From CAZGUG01 sp964529035 (GTDB taxonomy: Bacteria; Bacillota; Clostridia; Ch29), in assembly GCA_964529035.1 (NCBI GenBank), contig CAZGUG010000025.1:1-28245 (forward strand): a stretch of 28,245 nt of DNA, in the 5' to 3' direction. Both the position numbers and the translations under genes were made by a program. Of the stretch, positions 15,106-22,740 are shown one piece after another; within the stretch, counting starts at the first letter, position 1, and every line of letters starts with the position of its first letter. The notes beneath the pieces are model-generated. The model saw only the letters and a list, made by a program, of their open reading frames with translations. It did not search any database and was not told the DNA's origin.

Positions 15106-15852
15106 ATGACAGGAATGGAAAAGGTGTATATACTGGGGATACCGGTGGACAGGACGGATATGGAAGGTGCGCTGGCAAGGGCGGCGGCACTGCTGGACAC
15201 CATTGGGACAAGTACCGTATACACCCCCAATTCCGAAATGGTGGTAAACGCCGTTAACGACAAAGGCTTTATGGAAATTTTAAAGTCCGCGGATTTGATG
15301 GTGCCCGACGGCATCGGCCTTGTTCTTGCTTCAAGGATATACGGCCGTCCGCTGCCCGAAAGGGTAACCGGTTTTGATTTGATGACCCGGATTTTGGAGA
15401 TGCTGGACCAAAAAAGAGGGTCGGTATACCTTTTGGGCGGCAGGCCCGGAATAGCCAGGCGGGCTGCCGACAACATATCCAAGCGGTTCCGCGGCCTTGA
15501 AATAAAGGGTACCTTCCACGGCTACTTTAACGATGAGGATGTACTCGGTATCGTGGAGAGAATAAATTCTTCCGGAGCCGAGGTGCTTTTTGTGGCGTTG
15601 GGCAGCCCGAAACAGGAAATGTGGATTGATTCCAACCGGAAAAGGCTTAACGTAAGGCTGGCCATGGGGGTGGGCGGCAGCTTTGATGTCCTGGCCGGTG
15701 AAGTTACCAGGGCCCCGGTGTTTTTCAGAAAGACCGGACTTGAATGGTTCTACAGGCTTGTTACACAGCCGTCCAGGGCGGCGAGGATGCTTGCGCTGCC
15801 GGTATTTGTTTTCAAGGTGCTAAAAGACAGGTGCGGGAGGGATGGAAGATGA
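15106..15852 (+). CDS. WecG/TagA/CpsF family glycosyltransferase
   Basis: A 248-residue GT26 transferase; TagA relatives move N-acetylmannosamine onto a lipid-linked N-acetylglucosamine to start wall teichoic acid or other wall polymers. Visible motifs: VYTPNSEMVVNAVNDKGF (conserved Thr-Pro-Asn substrate site), ADLMVPDGIGLVLASR (PDGxG), RVTGFDL, VYLLGGRPG, FVALGSPKQEMWI and GVGGSFDVLAGEVTRAP. Start 15106 was chosen since AAGGAG lies 6 bases upstream; a GTG at 15091 is in frame but lacks a site. The end overlaps the methyltransferase start. With CsaB it suggests synthesis of a ManNAc-containing, pyruvylated secondary wall polymer. Confidence 0.93.
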   Translation: MTGMEKVYILGIPVDRTDMEGALARAAALLDTIGTSTVYTPNSEMVVNAVNDKGFMEILKSADLMVPDGIGLVLASRIYGRPLPERVTGFDLMTRILEMLDQKRGSVYLLGGRPGIARRAADNISKRFRGLEIKGTFHGYFNDEDVLGIVERINSSGAEVLFVALGSPKQEMWIDSNRKRLNVRLAMGVGGSFDVLAGEVTRAPVFFRKTGLEWFYRLVTQPSRAARMLALPVFVFKVLKDRCGRDGR

Positions 15853-16703
15853 GCTTTTCGGTCAGTTTGTGTAAAGCGCTTAACAGGCTGTTCCCGCTGC
15901 CCCGGCATCCCTTCAACCTTCAGAACAAGGGTGAGCTTACCTATGCCGAGTGGCAGTATGATATGGGCAGAAGAACCATAGAGTTCTTCCTGGAAGCCGC
16001 CGACGAAAAAGATATGTTTGAGGGCAAAAGGGTGCTGGATATAGGCTGCGGTGCCGGGGGTAAAACGCTGTATTACGCATCCCGGGGCGCGGAACTGGTA
16101 TACGGTATTGACCCGGTAGAACGCTATAAGGATGAAGCCGAGCAGCTGGCACGACAAAAGGGCCTTGAGGGCAGGTTCAGGTTTGTAACCGGCGATGCTG
16201 CGCAAATGCCCTTTCAGGATGAATTCTTTGATACCATAATAATGAACGATGCGATGGAACACGTCGACCGGCCGAAGGAAGTGCTCGGGGAATGCCGCAG
16301 GGTGCTTAAAAAAACCGGCCGGCTGTACATAAACTTTCCGCCCTATTATCATCCCTACGGAGCCCACCTGTCGGATGCCATAGGCATACCCTGGGTTCAC
16401 AGGTTTTTCGGTCAAAAAACCCTTATTGACTGCTACAAGGACCTGGTCAGCGACCTGCCCGACGGGCAGAGGAGAATAGATTTCAGGATCAGCCGCAGCA
16501 GCGACGGGAAGGAGTTTTTTTCCTATATAAACGGCATGACGGTAAGGCGGTTTGAAGGAATAATCAAAGATGTACCCCTTGAGATTTTGTACTACCGGCT
16601 TGTGCCGCTGAGAAAACCCTTTAAGGCCTTTACGGCCAACAGGGTGCTTAGGGAGTATTTTGTCAAAATGGTTGTATGTATAATGGAGAAGGGAGAGGTG
16701 TAA
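15849..16703 (+). CDS. Class I SAM-dependent methyltransferase
   Basis: A 284-residue protein with a Methyltransf_11-type domain at about 45-165: motif I VLDIGCGAGGKTLYYASRGA (SAM binding), acidic end of strand two YGIDPVE, GDAAQMPF, FDTIIMNDAMEHVDRP and RRVLKKTGRLYINFPPYYHP. The C-terminal 120 residues are family-specific and not recognised. The start overlaps the TagA-type stop by 4 bases (ATGA arrangement) with GGGAGG upstream, and it ends just before transketolase. Context with csaB and the glycosyltransferase suggests methylation of an envelope sugar or lipid carrier product, but this is inference and the substrate is unknown. Confidence 0.85.
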   Translation: MSFSVSLCKALNRLFPLPRHPFNLQNKGELTYAEWQYDMGRRTIEFFLEAADEKDMFEGKRVLDIGCGAGGKTLYYASRGAELVYGIDPVERYKDEAEQLARQKGLEGRFRFVTGDAAQMPFQDEFFDTIIMNDAMEHVDRPKEVLGECRRVLKKTGRLYINFPPYYHPYGAHLSDAIGIPWVHRFFGQKTLIDCYKDLVSDLPDGQRRIDFRISRSSDGKEFFSYINGMTVRRFEGIIKDVPLEILYYRLVPLRKPFKAFTANRVLREYFVKMVVCIMEKGEV

Positions 16704-16705
16704 CC

Positions 16706-17539
16706 TTGGAAAGCAGCATTGAAGAGCTGGAACGGACTGCCGTGAGAATAAGAAGGGCAATAATAGAGATGACCCACGCCGCAAAGTCCGGGCATCCCGG
16801 TGGTTCGCTGTCGGCGGTTGAGATTCTTGCAGCGCTGTATTTCAGAATAATGAGAATAGACCCGGCACGGCCGGACTGGGAGGACAGGGACCGGTTTGTA
16901 CTGTCAAAGGGCCATGCCTGCCCGGTTTTGTACGCCACCCTTGCCCTGAGGGGGTTCTTCCCCGAAGAGGAGCTTTTAGGGTTCAGGCGGATTGACCGGA
17001 TGCTGCAGGGTCACCCGGACATGAAGGGCACACCGGGGGTGGAAATGTCCACCGGTTCGCTGGGCCAGGGGCTTTCAGCGGCCTGCGGAATGGCGATGGC
17101 GGCAAAGCTGGACAGAAAAGACCTCAGGGTGTTTGCCCTAGTAGGCGACGGCGAAGCCCAGGAGGGAATGATCTGGGAAGCTTCCATGGCCGCGGCCCAT
17201 TACAGGCTGGACAACCTTACGGTGTTTCTGGACCATAACGGGCTGCAGATAGACGGCGCCAACCGGGAGGTTATGACGGTGGAGCCGCTGGCGGACAAAT
17301 GGAGAGCCTTCGGCTGGGAAGTGTTTGAAATAGACGGGCATTCCTTTGACCGGATTATCCGGGCGGCAGAACAAGCGGAAAGCATAAAGGGCAGGCCAAC
17401 CATGATAATTGCAAAAACCACAAAGGGTAAAGGGGTATCCTTCATGGAAAATGAGGCCGACTGGCACGGAAAGGCGCCGGCTGACCGGGAGAAGGATGCC
17501 GCCCTTGAGGAACTGGAGGTGGTCTGCTGTGGGTGTTAA
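16706..17539 (+). CDS. Transketolase, N-terminal (TPP-binding) subunit
   Basis: The 277-residue half-enzyme binds TPP pyrophosphate and Mg. Visible: AAKSGHPGGSLSAVEILAALYF, RDRFVLSKGHACPVLYATLA, STGSLGQGLSAACGMA and the TPP motif VGDGEAQEGMIWEA...VFLDHNGLQIDG, then KTTKGKGVSFMEN. In the non-oxidative pentose phosphate pathway it transfers two-carbon units between sugar phosphates together with the C-terminal subunit. The TTG start at 16706 is supported by GAGGTG 5 bases upstream and the MESSIEELERTAVRIRR N-terminus. Split transketolases are normal in Clostridia and archaea, so this is not a broken gene. It overlaps the next gene by 11 bases. Confidence 0.95.
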   Translation: MESSIEELERTAVRIRRAIIEMTHAAKSGHPGGSLSAVEILAALYFRIMRIDPARPDWEDRDRFVLSKGHACPVLYATLALRGFFPEEELLGFRRIDRMLQGHPDMKGTPGVEMSTGSLGQGLSAACGMAMAAKLDRKDLRVFALVGDGEAQEGMIWEASMAAAHYRLDNLTVFLDHNGLQIDGANREVMTVEPLADKWRAFGWEVFEIDGHSFDRIIRAAEQAESIKGRPTMIIAKTTKGKGVSFMENEADWHGKAPADREKDAALEELEVVCCGC

Positions 17540-18476
17540 TACCGCAACAAGGGATGCGTACGGGAAGACACTGGTGGAGCTGGGCAGGGAGAACCGGGAT
17601 ATCGTGGTGCTGGACGCCGACCTGTCCAAGTCAACCAAAACGGTAATGTTTGCCAGGGAATTTCCGGACAGGTTTTTCAATATGGGCATCGCCGAGCAAA
17701 ACCTTATGGGTACCGCCGCAGGGCTTGCGGCAGGCGGCAAGATACCCTTTGCAAGCACCTTTGCAATGTTCGCTACCGGCAGGGCCTTTGAGCCGATACG
17801 GAATTCAATCGCCTATCCGCGGCTTAACGTAAAAATTGCGGCAACCCATGCCGGGCTTACGGTGGGGGAAGACGGTGCGTCCCACCAGTGTCTTGAGGAT
17901 ATAGCCGTGATGCGGGTTATCCCCGGCATGACGGTAATGTGCCCCGCCGACGGCGTGGAAACCGAAGCGGTGGTTCGGGCTGCCGCCGGATATGACGGCC
18001 CGGTTTACATAAGACTGGGCAGGGCTAAGGTGCCGGACCTGTACGACAAAACAAAGTATCAATTCGAATGGGGGAAGGGTGTAACCCTGAGGGACGGCAG
18101 CGATGTTACCATCATAGCCACCGGGATAATGGTGGCGATGGCGCTGGAAGCCGCAGATGATCTCAAAAAAAGCGGAATTAACGCGAGGGTTATAGACATT
18201 CATACCATAAAGCCCATAGACCGGGACCTGATTAAAAAGGCCGCCGTTGGGACCGGGGCGGTAGTAACGGCGGAAGAACACAGCATTATAGGCGGCCTGG
18301 GAAGCGCGGTGGCGGAGGTATTGGGCGAGCTTGCCCCGGTGCCGGTAATAAGGGTGGGTGTTAAGGATACCTTCGGAGAATCCGGAACCGCAGACGAACT
18401 GCTGATAAAATACGGATTGACGCCCTGCTGTATCATGCAGGCGGTGGAAACGGCGGTGCGAAATAAAAAGCCATGA
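17529..18476 (+). CDS. Transketolase, C-terminal subunit
   Basis: The 315-residue partner subunit. It carries the pyrimidine-binding domain with the catalytic Glu in GIAEQNLMGTAAGLA, then HAGLTVGEDGASHQCLEDIAVMR, and a C-terminal domain with VTIIATGIMVAMALEAADDL and EEHSIIGGLGSAVAEVL. The GTG start at 17529 follows GGAGGT by 8 bases and overlaps the N-subunit's end, so the two chains are made together in equal amounts. The closest alternative, DXP synthase, would be one fused chain of about 630 residues; the split form and HAGLTVGEDG favour transketolase. Confidence 0.95.
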   Translation: MGVNTATRDAYGKTLVELGRENRDIVVLDADLSKSTKTVMFAREFPDRFFNMGIAEQNLMGTAAGLAAGGKIPFASTFAMFATGRAFEPIRNSIAYPRLNVKIAATHAGLTVGEDGASHQCLEDIAVMRVIPGMTVMCPADGVETEAVVRAAAGYDGPVYIRLGRAKVPDLYDKTKYQFEWGKGVTLRDGSDVTIIATGIMVAMALEAADDLKKSGINARVIDIHTIKPIDRDLIKKAAVGTGAVVTAEEHSIIGGLGSAVAEVLGELAPVPVIRVGVKDTFGESGTADELLIKYGLTPCCIMQAVETAVRNKKP

Positions 18477-18672
18477 TATCTTGTGCCGGGCTTGAGGAAG
18501 GTGGCAGCTTTTTGCGAAGCCGGAAGGTGTTTGCCTATAAACCGGTAATATACACGGTTTGTATATAATACTTTATAACAGGAGGTGCAGGCAGCGGATT
18601 TGACATGCTTACCCCTGTTATTATCTGCGGCAGCCATGGCGCGGCTGCTGCAAAATGCCGGAGGTGTTGGAT

Positions 18673-19050
18673 TTGGCCTTTGGAAGAATCACGGTTTTTG
18701 AAGCCCCGTCTCAGATAAAAAAAGCGGTTGAGATGCAGAAGAAAGAAGAAAGGGCTGCGGTATACGTTGTGCAGGACACGGCGTATCTGGTTGTTACCAT
18801 GGGCAAAAAAACAACGGGGGGTTACGGTGTAAGCGTTACCGGTATAGACAGAGACAATATGCGGGATGGAGGACCCGGAATTGATGTCCGTGTGAGGTAC
18901 CAAAGCCCGAAGCCCGGGCAGGTGGTCTCGCAGGTGATTACCTATCCCTACGCTATAGTGAAAACCGATTTGGGGGATATATCAGAGGATACGGCCTTCA
19001 GGTTCTTTGTTGACGATATGGTAAAAACGGTATATCCCATAGAACTGTAG
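18673..19050 (+). CDS. PrcB-like (protease-complex subunit) domain protein
   Basis: A 125-residue protein matching the C-terminal domain of PrcB, the T. denticola regulator of its surface protease, and similar small proteins in Bacillota. The domain is visible in AVYVVQDTAYLVVTMGKKTTGGYGVSVTGI and VRYQSPKPGQVVSQVITYPYAIVK. Start: TTG 18673 has a perfect GGAGGTG 6 bases upstream; an in-frame ATG at 18655 has none. No signal peptide is seen in this frame. A hydrophobic leader-like frame lies just upstream in a different frame (TTG 18600, about 33 codons). Function unknown; a strong terminator follows at once. The 18477-18672 gap has an isolated TATAAT (18564-18569) without a clear -35. Confidence 0.7.
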   Translation: MAFGRITVFEAPSQIKKAVEMQKKEERAAVYVVQDTAYLVVTMGKKTTGGYGVSVTGIDRDNMRDGGPGIDVRVRYQSPKPGQVVSQVITYPYAIVKTDLGDISEDTAFRFFVDDMVKTVYPIEL

Positions 19051-19088
19051 AAATTAAAAAACAGGTTTGACCGCCTGTTTTTTAATTT
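19051..19088. terminator. Bidirectional rho-independent terminator
   Basis: A perfect 15-base-pair stem: AAATTAAAAAACAGG (19051-19065) with CCTGTTTTTTAATTT (19074-19088), 8-base loop TTTGACCG. Its A/T-rich arms give a U-tract on both strands. It starts at the PrcB-like stop codon. Confidence 0.9.
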
Positions 19089-19155
19089 AATAAGATTAAC
19101 GGCTTCCCGGTGATGGTATTAATTTATTAAGAACAGTAAAAAGGGGTGTGAAAAA

Positions 19156-21567
19156 ATGGAAAATGCACGGGAATTAAAACCCGAACAGCTGAAAAGGCAT
19201 TTTGACCACAACGTCCTTGAGTTTGAAACCACTGCGGATATCCAGCCGCTTGAGGGCATAATCGGGCAGGAAAGGGCAATAAGAGCTATGGATTTTGGTC
19301 TTAAGGTGGAGAGGCAGGGTTATAATATCTATGTTGCAGGGCTGACCGGCACCGGCAGAAACAGCTATGCCAGGTCAATAGTAGGCAGGCTGGCAAAGGA
19401 TAAGCCAATTCCCCGGGACTGGTGTTACGTGTACAACTTTGACGACCCCTATCAGCCGCTGGCCCTGTCAATGCCTGCGGGGATCGGCGTACAGCTTAAG
19501 GAAGACATGAACAGGCTTATTGAGCATCTCAAGAAGGAGATACCCAAGGCCTTTTCGGGGGATGACTACAACAGAAGCAAAACAAAGATAATACAGGACT
19601 TCCAGGAAAAAACCTCACGGCTGACGGAAGAACTCAACATGACTGCCAAAGAGTACGGTTTTGAATTCAAAAAAAGCGCAAACGGACTCATAAGCGTACC
19701 CCTGGTTGACGGCAGGCCCATAAGCGAAGAGGAGTACGGCAGGCTGGACAGAAGCGCCTTAAAGGAGATTGAAGCGAGAAACGATCGGCTGCAGCTTAGG
19801 GCCATGGAAATATTCAACAGGATTAAGGAGCTGGAGCGGGAGGCTCAGGATACAATCCGGAAGCTGGACGAGGAAATTGCATTGCATTCGGTGAGTTACG
19901 GGATTAACGATATGAAGACCAGGTACCGGGAATGCGACTGTCCGGAGATACTGGAATTTCTGGACAATGTGCAGAAGGACATAGTCGAAAATGTGGATGA
20001 CTTCAAAGGCAGGGAAGAGGGCAAGGAAAGCGCGCTTCCGTGGCTTGCAAAGGGTCAGAAGACCGACAGTGCCTTCAAGTATAAGATAAACCTGCTGGTT
20101 GACAGCAGCAAACAGGAGCATGCGCCGGTGGTTATCGAAACCTATCCCACCTATTATAACCTTGTCGGAAAGGTTGAGTATGAAAACCAGTTGGGGGTGC
20201 TTACCACCAACTTCACAAAAATTAAACCCGGTGCGCTGCACAGGGCAAACGGCGGTTACCTGATAATCCAGGCAAGGGACGTGCTTTCAAACCCCTATTC
20301 CTGGGAGGCGCTGAAAAGGGCTCTGAAAACAGGGGAGATTGCCATAGAAAACATAGCGGAACAGACCGGAGTGGTTGCAACATCGTCGCTGCGGCCCAAG
20401 CCTATACCGCTGGAAGTAAAAATAATAATAATAGGCGGCCAGGATATTTACAGCCTTCTTTACAACCTGGACGAGGACTTCAAAAAATTGTTCAAGGTAA
20501 GGGCGGATTTTGACACAGAAATGGATAAGGACACCGGGCATGTGAAAAAGATTGCCGCATTCATTTCAAAGCACTGCAAAGAGCAAAACCTCAGGCATTT
20601 CAATCGGTCTGCGGTGGCCAGGGTTGTAGAGTACAGTTCCAGGCTGGCGGACCATCAAAACAAGCTCAGCACAAGGTTCAATGAACTGGTGGAGATTATC
20701 TACGAAGCGGATACCTGGGCGGGTATTGAGGATGCCTCGCTTGTTACCGCCGATCACGTGACAAGGGCAATACAGGAAAAGATTTATCGTTCCGACAAGT
20801 ATGAAAAGAAGATACAGGAATACATAAGGGAAGGAACCATCCTGATAGATACCGATGGAGCGGTTGTGGGCCAGGTAAACGGCCTTGCGGTCCTTGACAC
20901 GGGAGAGTATTCCTTCGGGCGTCCCTCCAGGATTACCGCAGTTGCCTATGCCGGCAAGAAGGGAGTAATAAACGTTGAACGGGAAGTAAAAATGAGCGGC
21001 AGCATCCACGACAAGGGCGTGCTTATACTTGGGGGTTACCTGGGGGACAGGTTTGCCCGGAAGGGGCCATTGTCAGTCAGCGCCAGCATAGCCTTTGAAC
21101 AGTCCTACAGCGGCGTTGACGGCGACAGTGCTTCCAGTACCGAGCTCTACGCCATACTGTCCTGCCTTGCGGAGGTTCCGATAAAACAGAACATTGCGGT
21201 AACCGGCTCGGTGAACCAGAGGGGAGAGGTGCAGCCCATAGGCGGGGTAAACCAGAAGATAGAAGGTTTCTTCCGGGTGTGCAGGGAAAAGGGCCTGACC
21301 GGAGACCAGGGGGTCATGATACCCCACCAGAACGTCAAAAACCTTATGCTGGACGACGAAGTGATACAGGCGGTGGCGGAAGGTAAATTCCATATATATC
21401 CCGTTAAGACAATAGAAGAAGGTATCGAGATACTGACCGGCATGTCCGCCGGCAGCGCCGGCAGCGACGGCGGTTACCCCGAAGGGACCCTCTACCACAG
21501 GGTGGAGCAGAAGCTTGACGAATTCAGAAAAGTAGTCGACAGACAAGGGGACGGTTCTCCTGTCTAA
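19156..21567 (+). CDS. Lon-like ATP-dependent protease, AAA_32 type
   Basis: An 803-residue cytoplasmic protein: an N-terminal AAA_32 region with GLTGTGRNS (62-70) as P-loop, a long coiled-coil insert (about 130-270), ANGGYLIIQARDVL and GIEDASLVTADHVTRAIQEKI of the AAA lid, then a Lon (S16) protease domain from about residue 565. The catalytic Ser658 (GDSASSTEL) and Lys701 (GGVNQKIEGF) are 43 apart, the same spacing as Ser679 and Lys722 in E. coli Lon. The P-loop has Arg where Lys is usual, and the Walker B region has Gln where Asp/Glu is common, so ATP use may be weak. This matches YcbZ/LonC-like proteases, not classic Lon. An AAGGGGTG site precedes the start. The last codons are inside a REP-like unit: the final DRQGDGSPV is encoded by the repeat at 21541-21565. 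Confidence 0.9.
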   Translation: MENARELKPEQLKRHFDHNVLEFETTADIQPLEGIIGQERAIRAMDFGLKVERQGYNIYVAGLTGTGRNSYARSIVGRLAKDKPIPRDWCYVYNFDDPYQPLALSMPAGIGVQLKEDMNRLIEHLKKEIPKAFSGDDYNRSKTKIIQDFQEKTSRLTEELNMTAKEYGFEFKKSANGLISVPLVDGRPISEEEYGRLDRSALKEIEARNDRLQLRAMEIFNRIKELEREAQDTIRKLDEEIALHSVSYGINDMKTRYRECDCPEILEFLDNVQKDIVENVDDFKGREEGKESALPWLAKGQKTDSAFKYKINLLVDSSKQEHAPVVIETYPTYYNLVGKVEYENQLGVLTTNFTKIKPGALHRANGGYLIIQARDVLSNPYSWEALKRALKTGEIAIENIAEQTGVVATSSLRPKPIPLEVKIIIIGGQDIYSLLYNLDEDFKKLFKVRADFDTEMDKDTGHVKKIAAFISKHCKEQNLRHFNRSAVARVVEYSSRLADHQNKLSTRFNELVEIIYEADTWAGIEDASLVTADHVTRAIQEKIYRSDKYEKKIQEYIREGTILIDTDGAVVGQVNGLAVLDTGEYSFGRPSRITAVAYAGKKGVINVEREVKMSGSIHDKGVLILGGYLGDRFARKGPLSVSASIAFEQSYSGVDGDSASSTELYAILSCLAEVPIKQNIAVTGSVNQRGEVQPIGGVNQKIEGFFRVCREKGLTGDQGVMIPHQNVKNLMLDDEVIQAVAEGKFHIYPVKTIEEGIEILTGMSAGSAGSDGGYPEGTLYHRVEQKLDEFRKVVDRQGDGSPV

Positions 21568-21619
21568 AATTCCAGACACAGACACAGACAAGGGGACGGT
21601 TCTTCTGTCTGTCCCCTTG
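21541..21619. repeat. Two REP-like units with a hairpin
   Basis: A 25-base unit with ends AGACA/TGTCT and core GGGGACGGTTCT lies at 21541-21565 (one base different, ...CTCC...) and 21586-21610. The second unit continues into GTCCCCTTG, giving a perfect 9-bp hairpin CAAGGGGAC (21589-21597) with GTCCCCTTG (21611-21619). Confidence 0.85.
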
Positions 21620-21621
21620 CC

Positions 21622-21693
21622 TGAAATGCATACATAGGCATACATAGGCACATAGACATACATAATAGACATAGACAAGGGAACTAAACAAGC
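21622..21693. repeat. Short degenerate ACATAG-type tandem repeats
   Basis: A 72-base stretch made of variants of CATACATAGG and ACATAGAC (GCATACATAGGCATACATAG and on, ending in a truncated AGACAAGGGAAC REP start at about 21673-21684). No gene. It fills the space between two REP-like units. Confidence 0.6.
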
Positions 21694-21718
21694 AGACAAG
21701 GGGACGGTTCTTCTGTCT
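21694..21718. repeat. REP-like unit abutting the transposase stop
   Basis: Identical to the 25-base unit at 21586-21610 (AGACA...GGGGACGGTTCT...TGTCT). The transposase TAG stop codon (minus strand, 21717-21719) overlaps its last bases. Confidence 0.85.
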
Positions 21719-22502
21719 AACTCTTCAGCATCTTATTCACTTTATCCTTGTTTAAGCCGGTAATAGCAGCAATCTTTCTGATTGACAGGTTGGTATTTTC
21801 TCTAAACTCCTTTATTAAGCTGTTCGGTATCTGCAAATTTCCTTTGTTTCTGTCTTTAAGGCGCCGGTCTATTAGCATTTTATTAAACAGCTCTCTTGCT
21901 TGCTCCTCATCGATAAGTTCTGTATCTTCCTCCAGGTCGATAAATTTTTCTTTACATTCCTCATTCATATACTCCGTATATTTCTTGACAGCTGTCTCTA
22001 TGTCCTCGGAAAAAAGACGCAGAATTATATCGGTATCAAGCATTTTTGCAAAGCAATTGTCCTCATTTAAATAGCAGTTATGGCTGCTCCACTTATAGTC
22101 ACCTGCTTTCTTAACTATCCCCGCTTTAACCGGGTTTTGGTGTATGTACCTTGCCAAAGCCAATAGATATCTGTCCTGTTCCACCGCCTCGCTCTTAAAC
22201 CTGTCCTGGAACAGGTGCCCTACTCTTTTGTATTTTTTATTGAAATAATATACGTAGCTTACGGTAATACGTTTCATTACCGTGGCTACGTCCTCCGCTC
22301 CTTCGCTTAGCATTAAATGTATATGATTATTCATCAGGCAAAAGGCGTGCAGATAAAACCTGTTACCTTGTTTCTTGTCATACACAATTTCCATGAAACG
22401 TTGTTTATCCTTATTGCTGTTAAATATATCCTTTTTCTCGTTCCCACGTAGCATGATGTGATAATACCCGCTGGCACTTTTGATTCTTTGCTGCCTTGGC
22501 AT
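21717..22502 (-). CDS. REP-associated tyrosine transposase (RAYT), Y1_Tnp family
   Basis: A 261-residue relaxase-type (HUH) transposase of the IS200/IS605-related TnpA_REP group. The HUH pair is His60-Ile-His62 in LMNNHIHLML, the catalytic Tyr is about 119 in RYIHQNPVKAG, and WSSH follows at 138-141, all in family order. The N-terminus MPRQQRIKSASGYYHIMLRGN is typical. Residues about 200-261 add a helix-turn-helix-like tail (TNLSIRKIAAITGLNKDKVN) that the shortest RAYTs lack. RAYTs mobilise or copy short non-autonomous hairpins (REPs). Here REP-like units flank the gene on both sides in opposite orientation (21541-21718 and 22563-22587), which supports this. The gene is intact, likely active or recently so. 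Its 5' flank has a TATAAAC-like weak promoter only. Confidence 0.93.
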   Translation of the reverse strand: MPRQQRIKSASGYYHIMLRGNEKKDIFNSNKDKQRFMEIVYDKKQGNRFYLHAFCLMNNHIHLMLSEGAEDVATVMKRITVSYVYYFNKKYKRVGHLFQDRFKSEAVEQDRYLLALARYIHQNPVKAGIVKKAGDYKWSSHNCYLNEDNCFAKMLDTDIILRLFSEDIETAVKKYTEYMNEECKEKFIDLEEDTELIDEEQARELFNKMLIDRRLKDRNKGNLQIPNSLIKEFRENTNLSIRKIAAITGLNKDKVNKMLKS

Positions 22503-22561
22503 ATTATATCACCCTATCTATAGTTTATAACCATAGTTTACCAGTAATGGGCACATTCGTC

Positions 22562-22616
22562 AAGACAAGAGAACCGTCCCCCTGTCTATTTGCAGTTAAT
22601 AAGCCTTTTTTCGGTT
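22562..22616. repeat. 55-base segment duplicated across the N gap (includes REP-like unit)
   Basis: Bases 22562-22616 are identical to 22717-22771. They contain a minus-strand REP-like unit (22563-22587; AGAC...GAACCGTCCCC...GTCT) and the end of the cyclo-ligase gene. See the gap entry: the duplicate is probably a contig overlap. Confidence 0.9.
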
Positions 22617-22716
22617 NNNNNNNNNNNNNNNNNNNNNNNNNNNNNNNNNNNNNNNNNNNNNNNNNNNNNNNNNNNNNNNNNNNNNNNNNNNNNNNNNNNN
22701 NNNNNNNNNNNNNNNN
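22617..22716. other. Assembly gap (100 N), probably false
   Basis: Exactly 100 N flanked on both sides by the same 55 bases. Two contigs that overlap by 55 bases (a common assembly k-mer length) were likely joined with a default gap. If so, the N run and one copy of the 55 bases do not exist in the genome. Confidence 0.9.
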
Positions 22717-22740
22717 AAGACAAGAGAACCGTCCCCCTGT

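Noticed and set aside
15750..16784. Long antisense open frame (344 codons) opposite the methyltransferase
   Set aside because: The plus strand encodes a clear methyltransferase with all SAM motifs and ribosome sites; the antisense product has no recognisable motif and an odd His/Pro/Arg-rich composition.
16706..18476. Transketolase split in two as a frameshifted pseudogene
   Set aside because: Each half has its own ribosome site and start, and two-subunit transketolase is normal in Clostridia.
18605..18720. Small 38-codon ORF before the PrcB-like gene
   Set aside because: No ribosome site at a useful distance and no recognisable sequence.
21541..21718. Possible CRISPR array from repeated 25-base units
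   Set aside because: Only three same-strand units with unequal spacers (20 and 83 bases), a core shared with dispersed elements, and a RAYT beside them; no cas genes.
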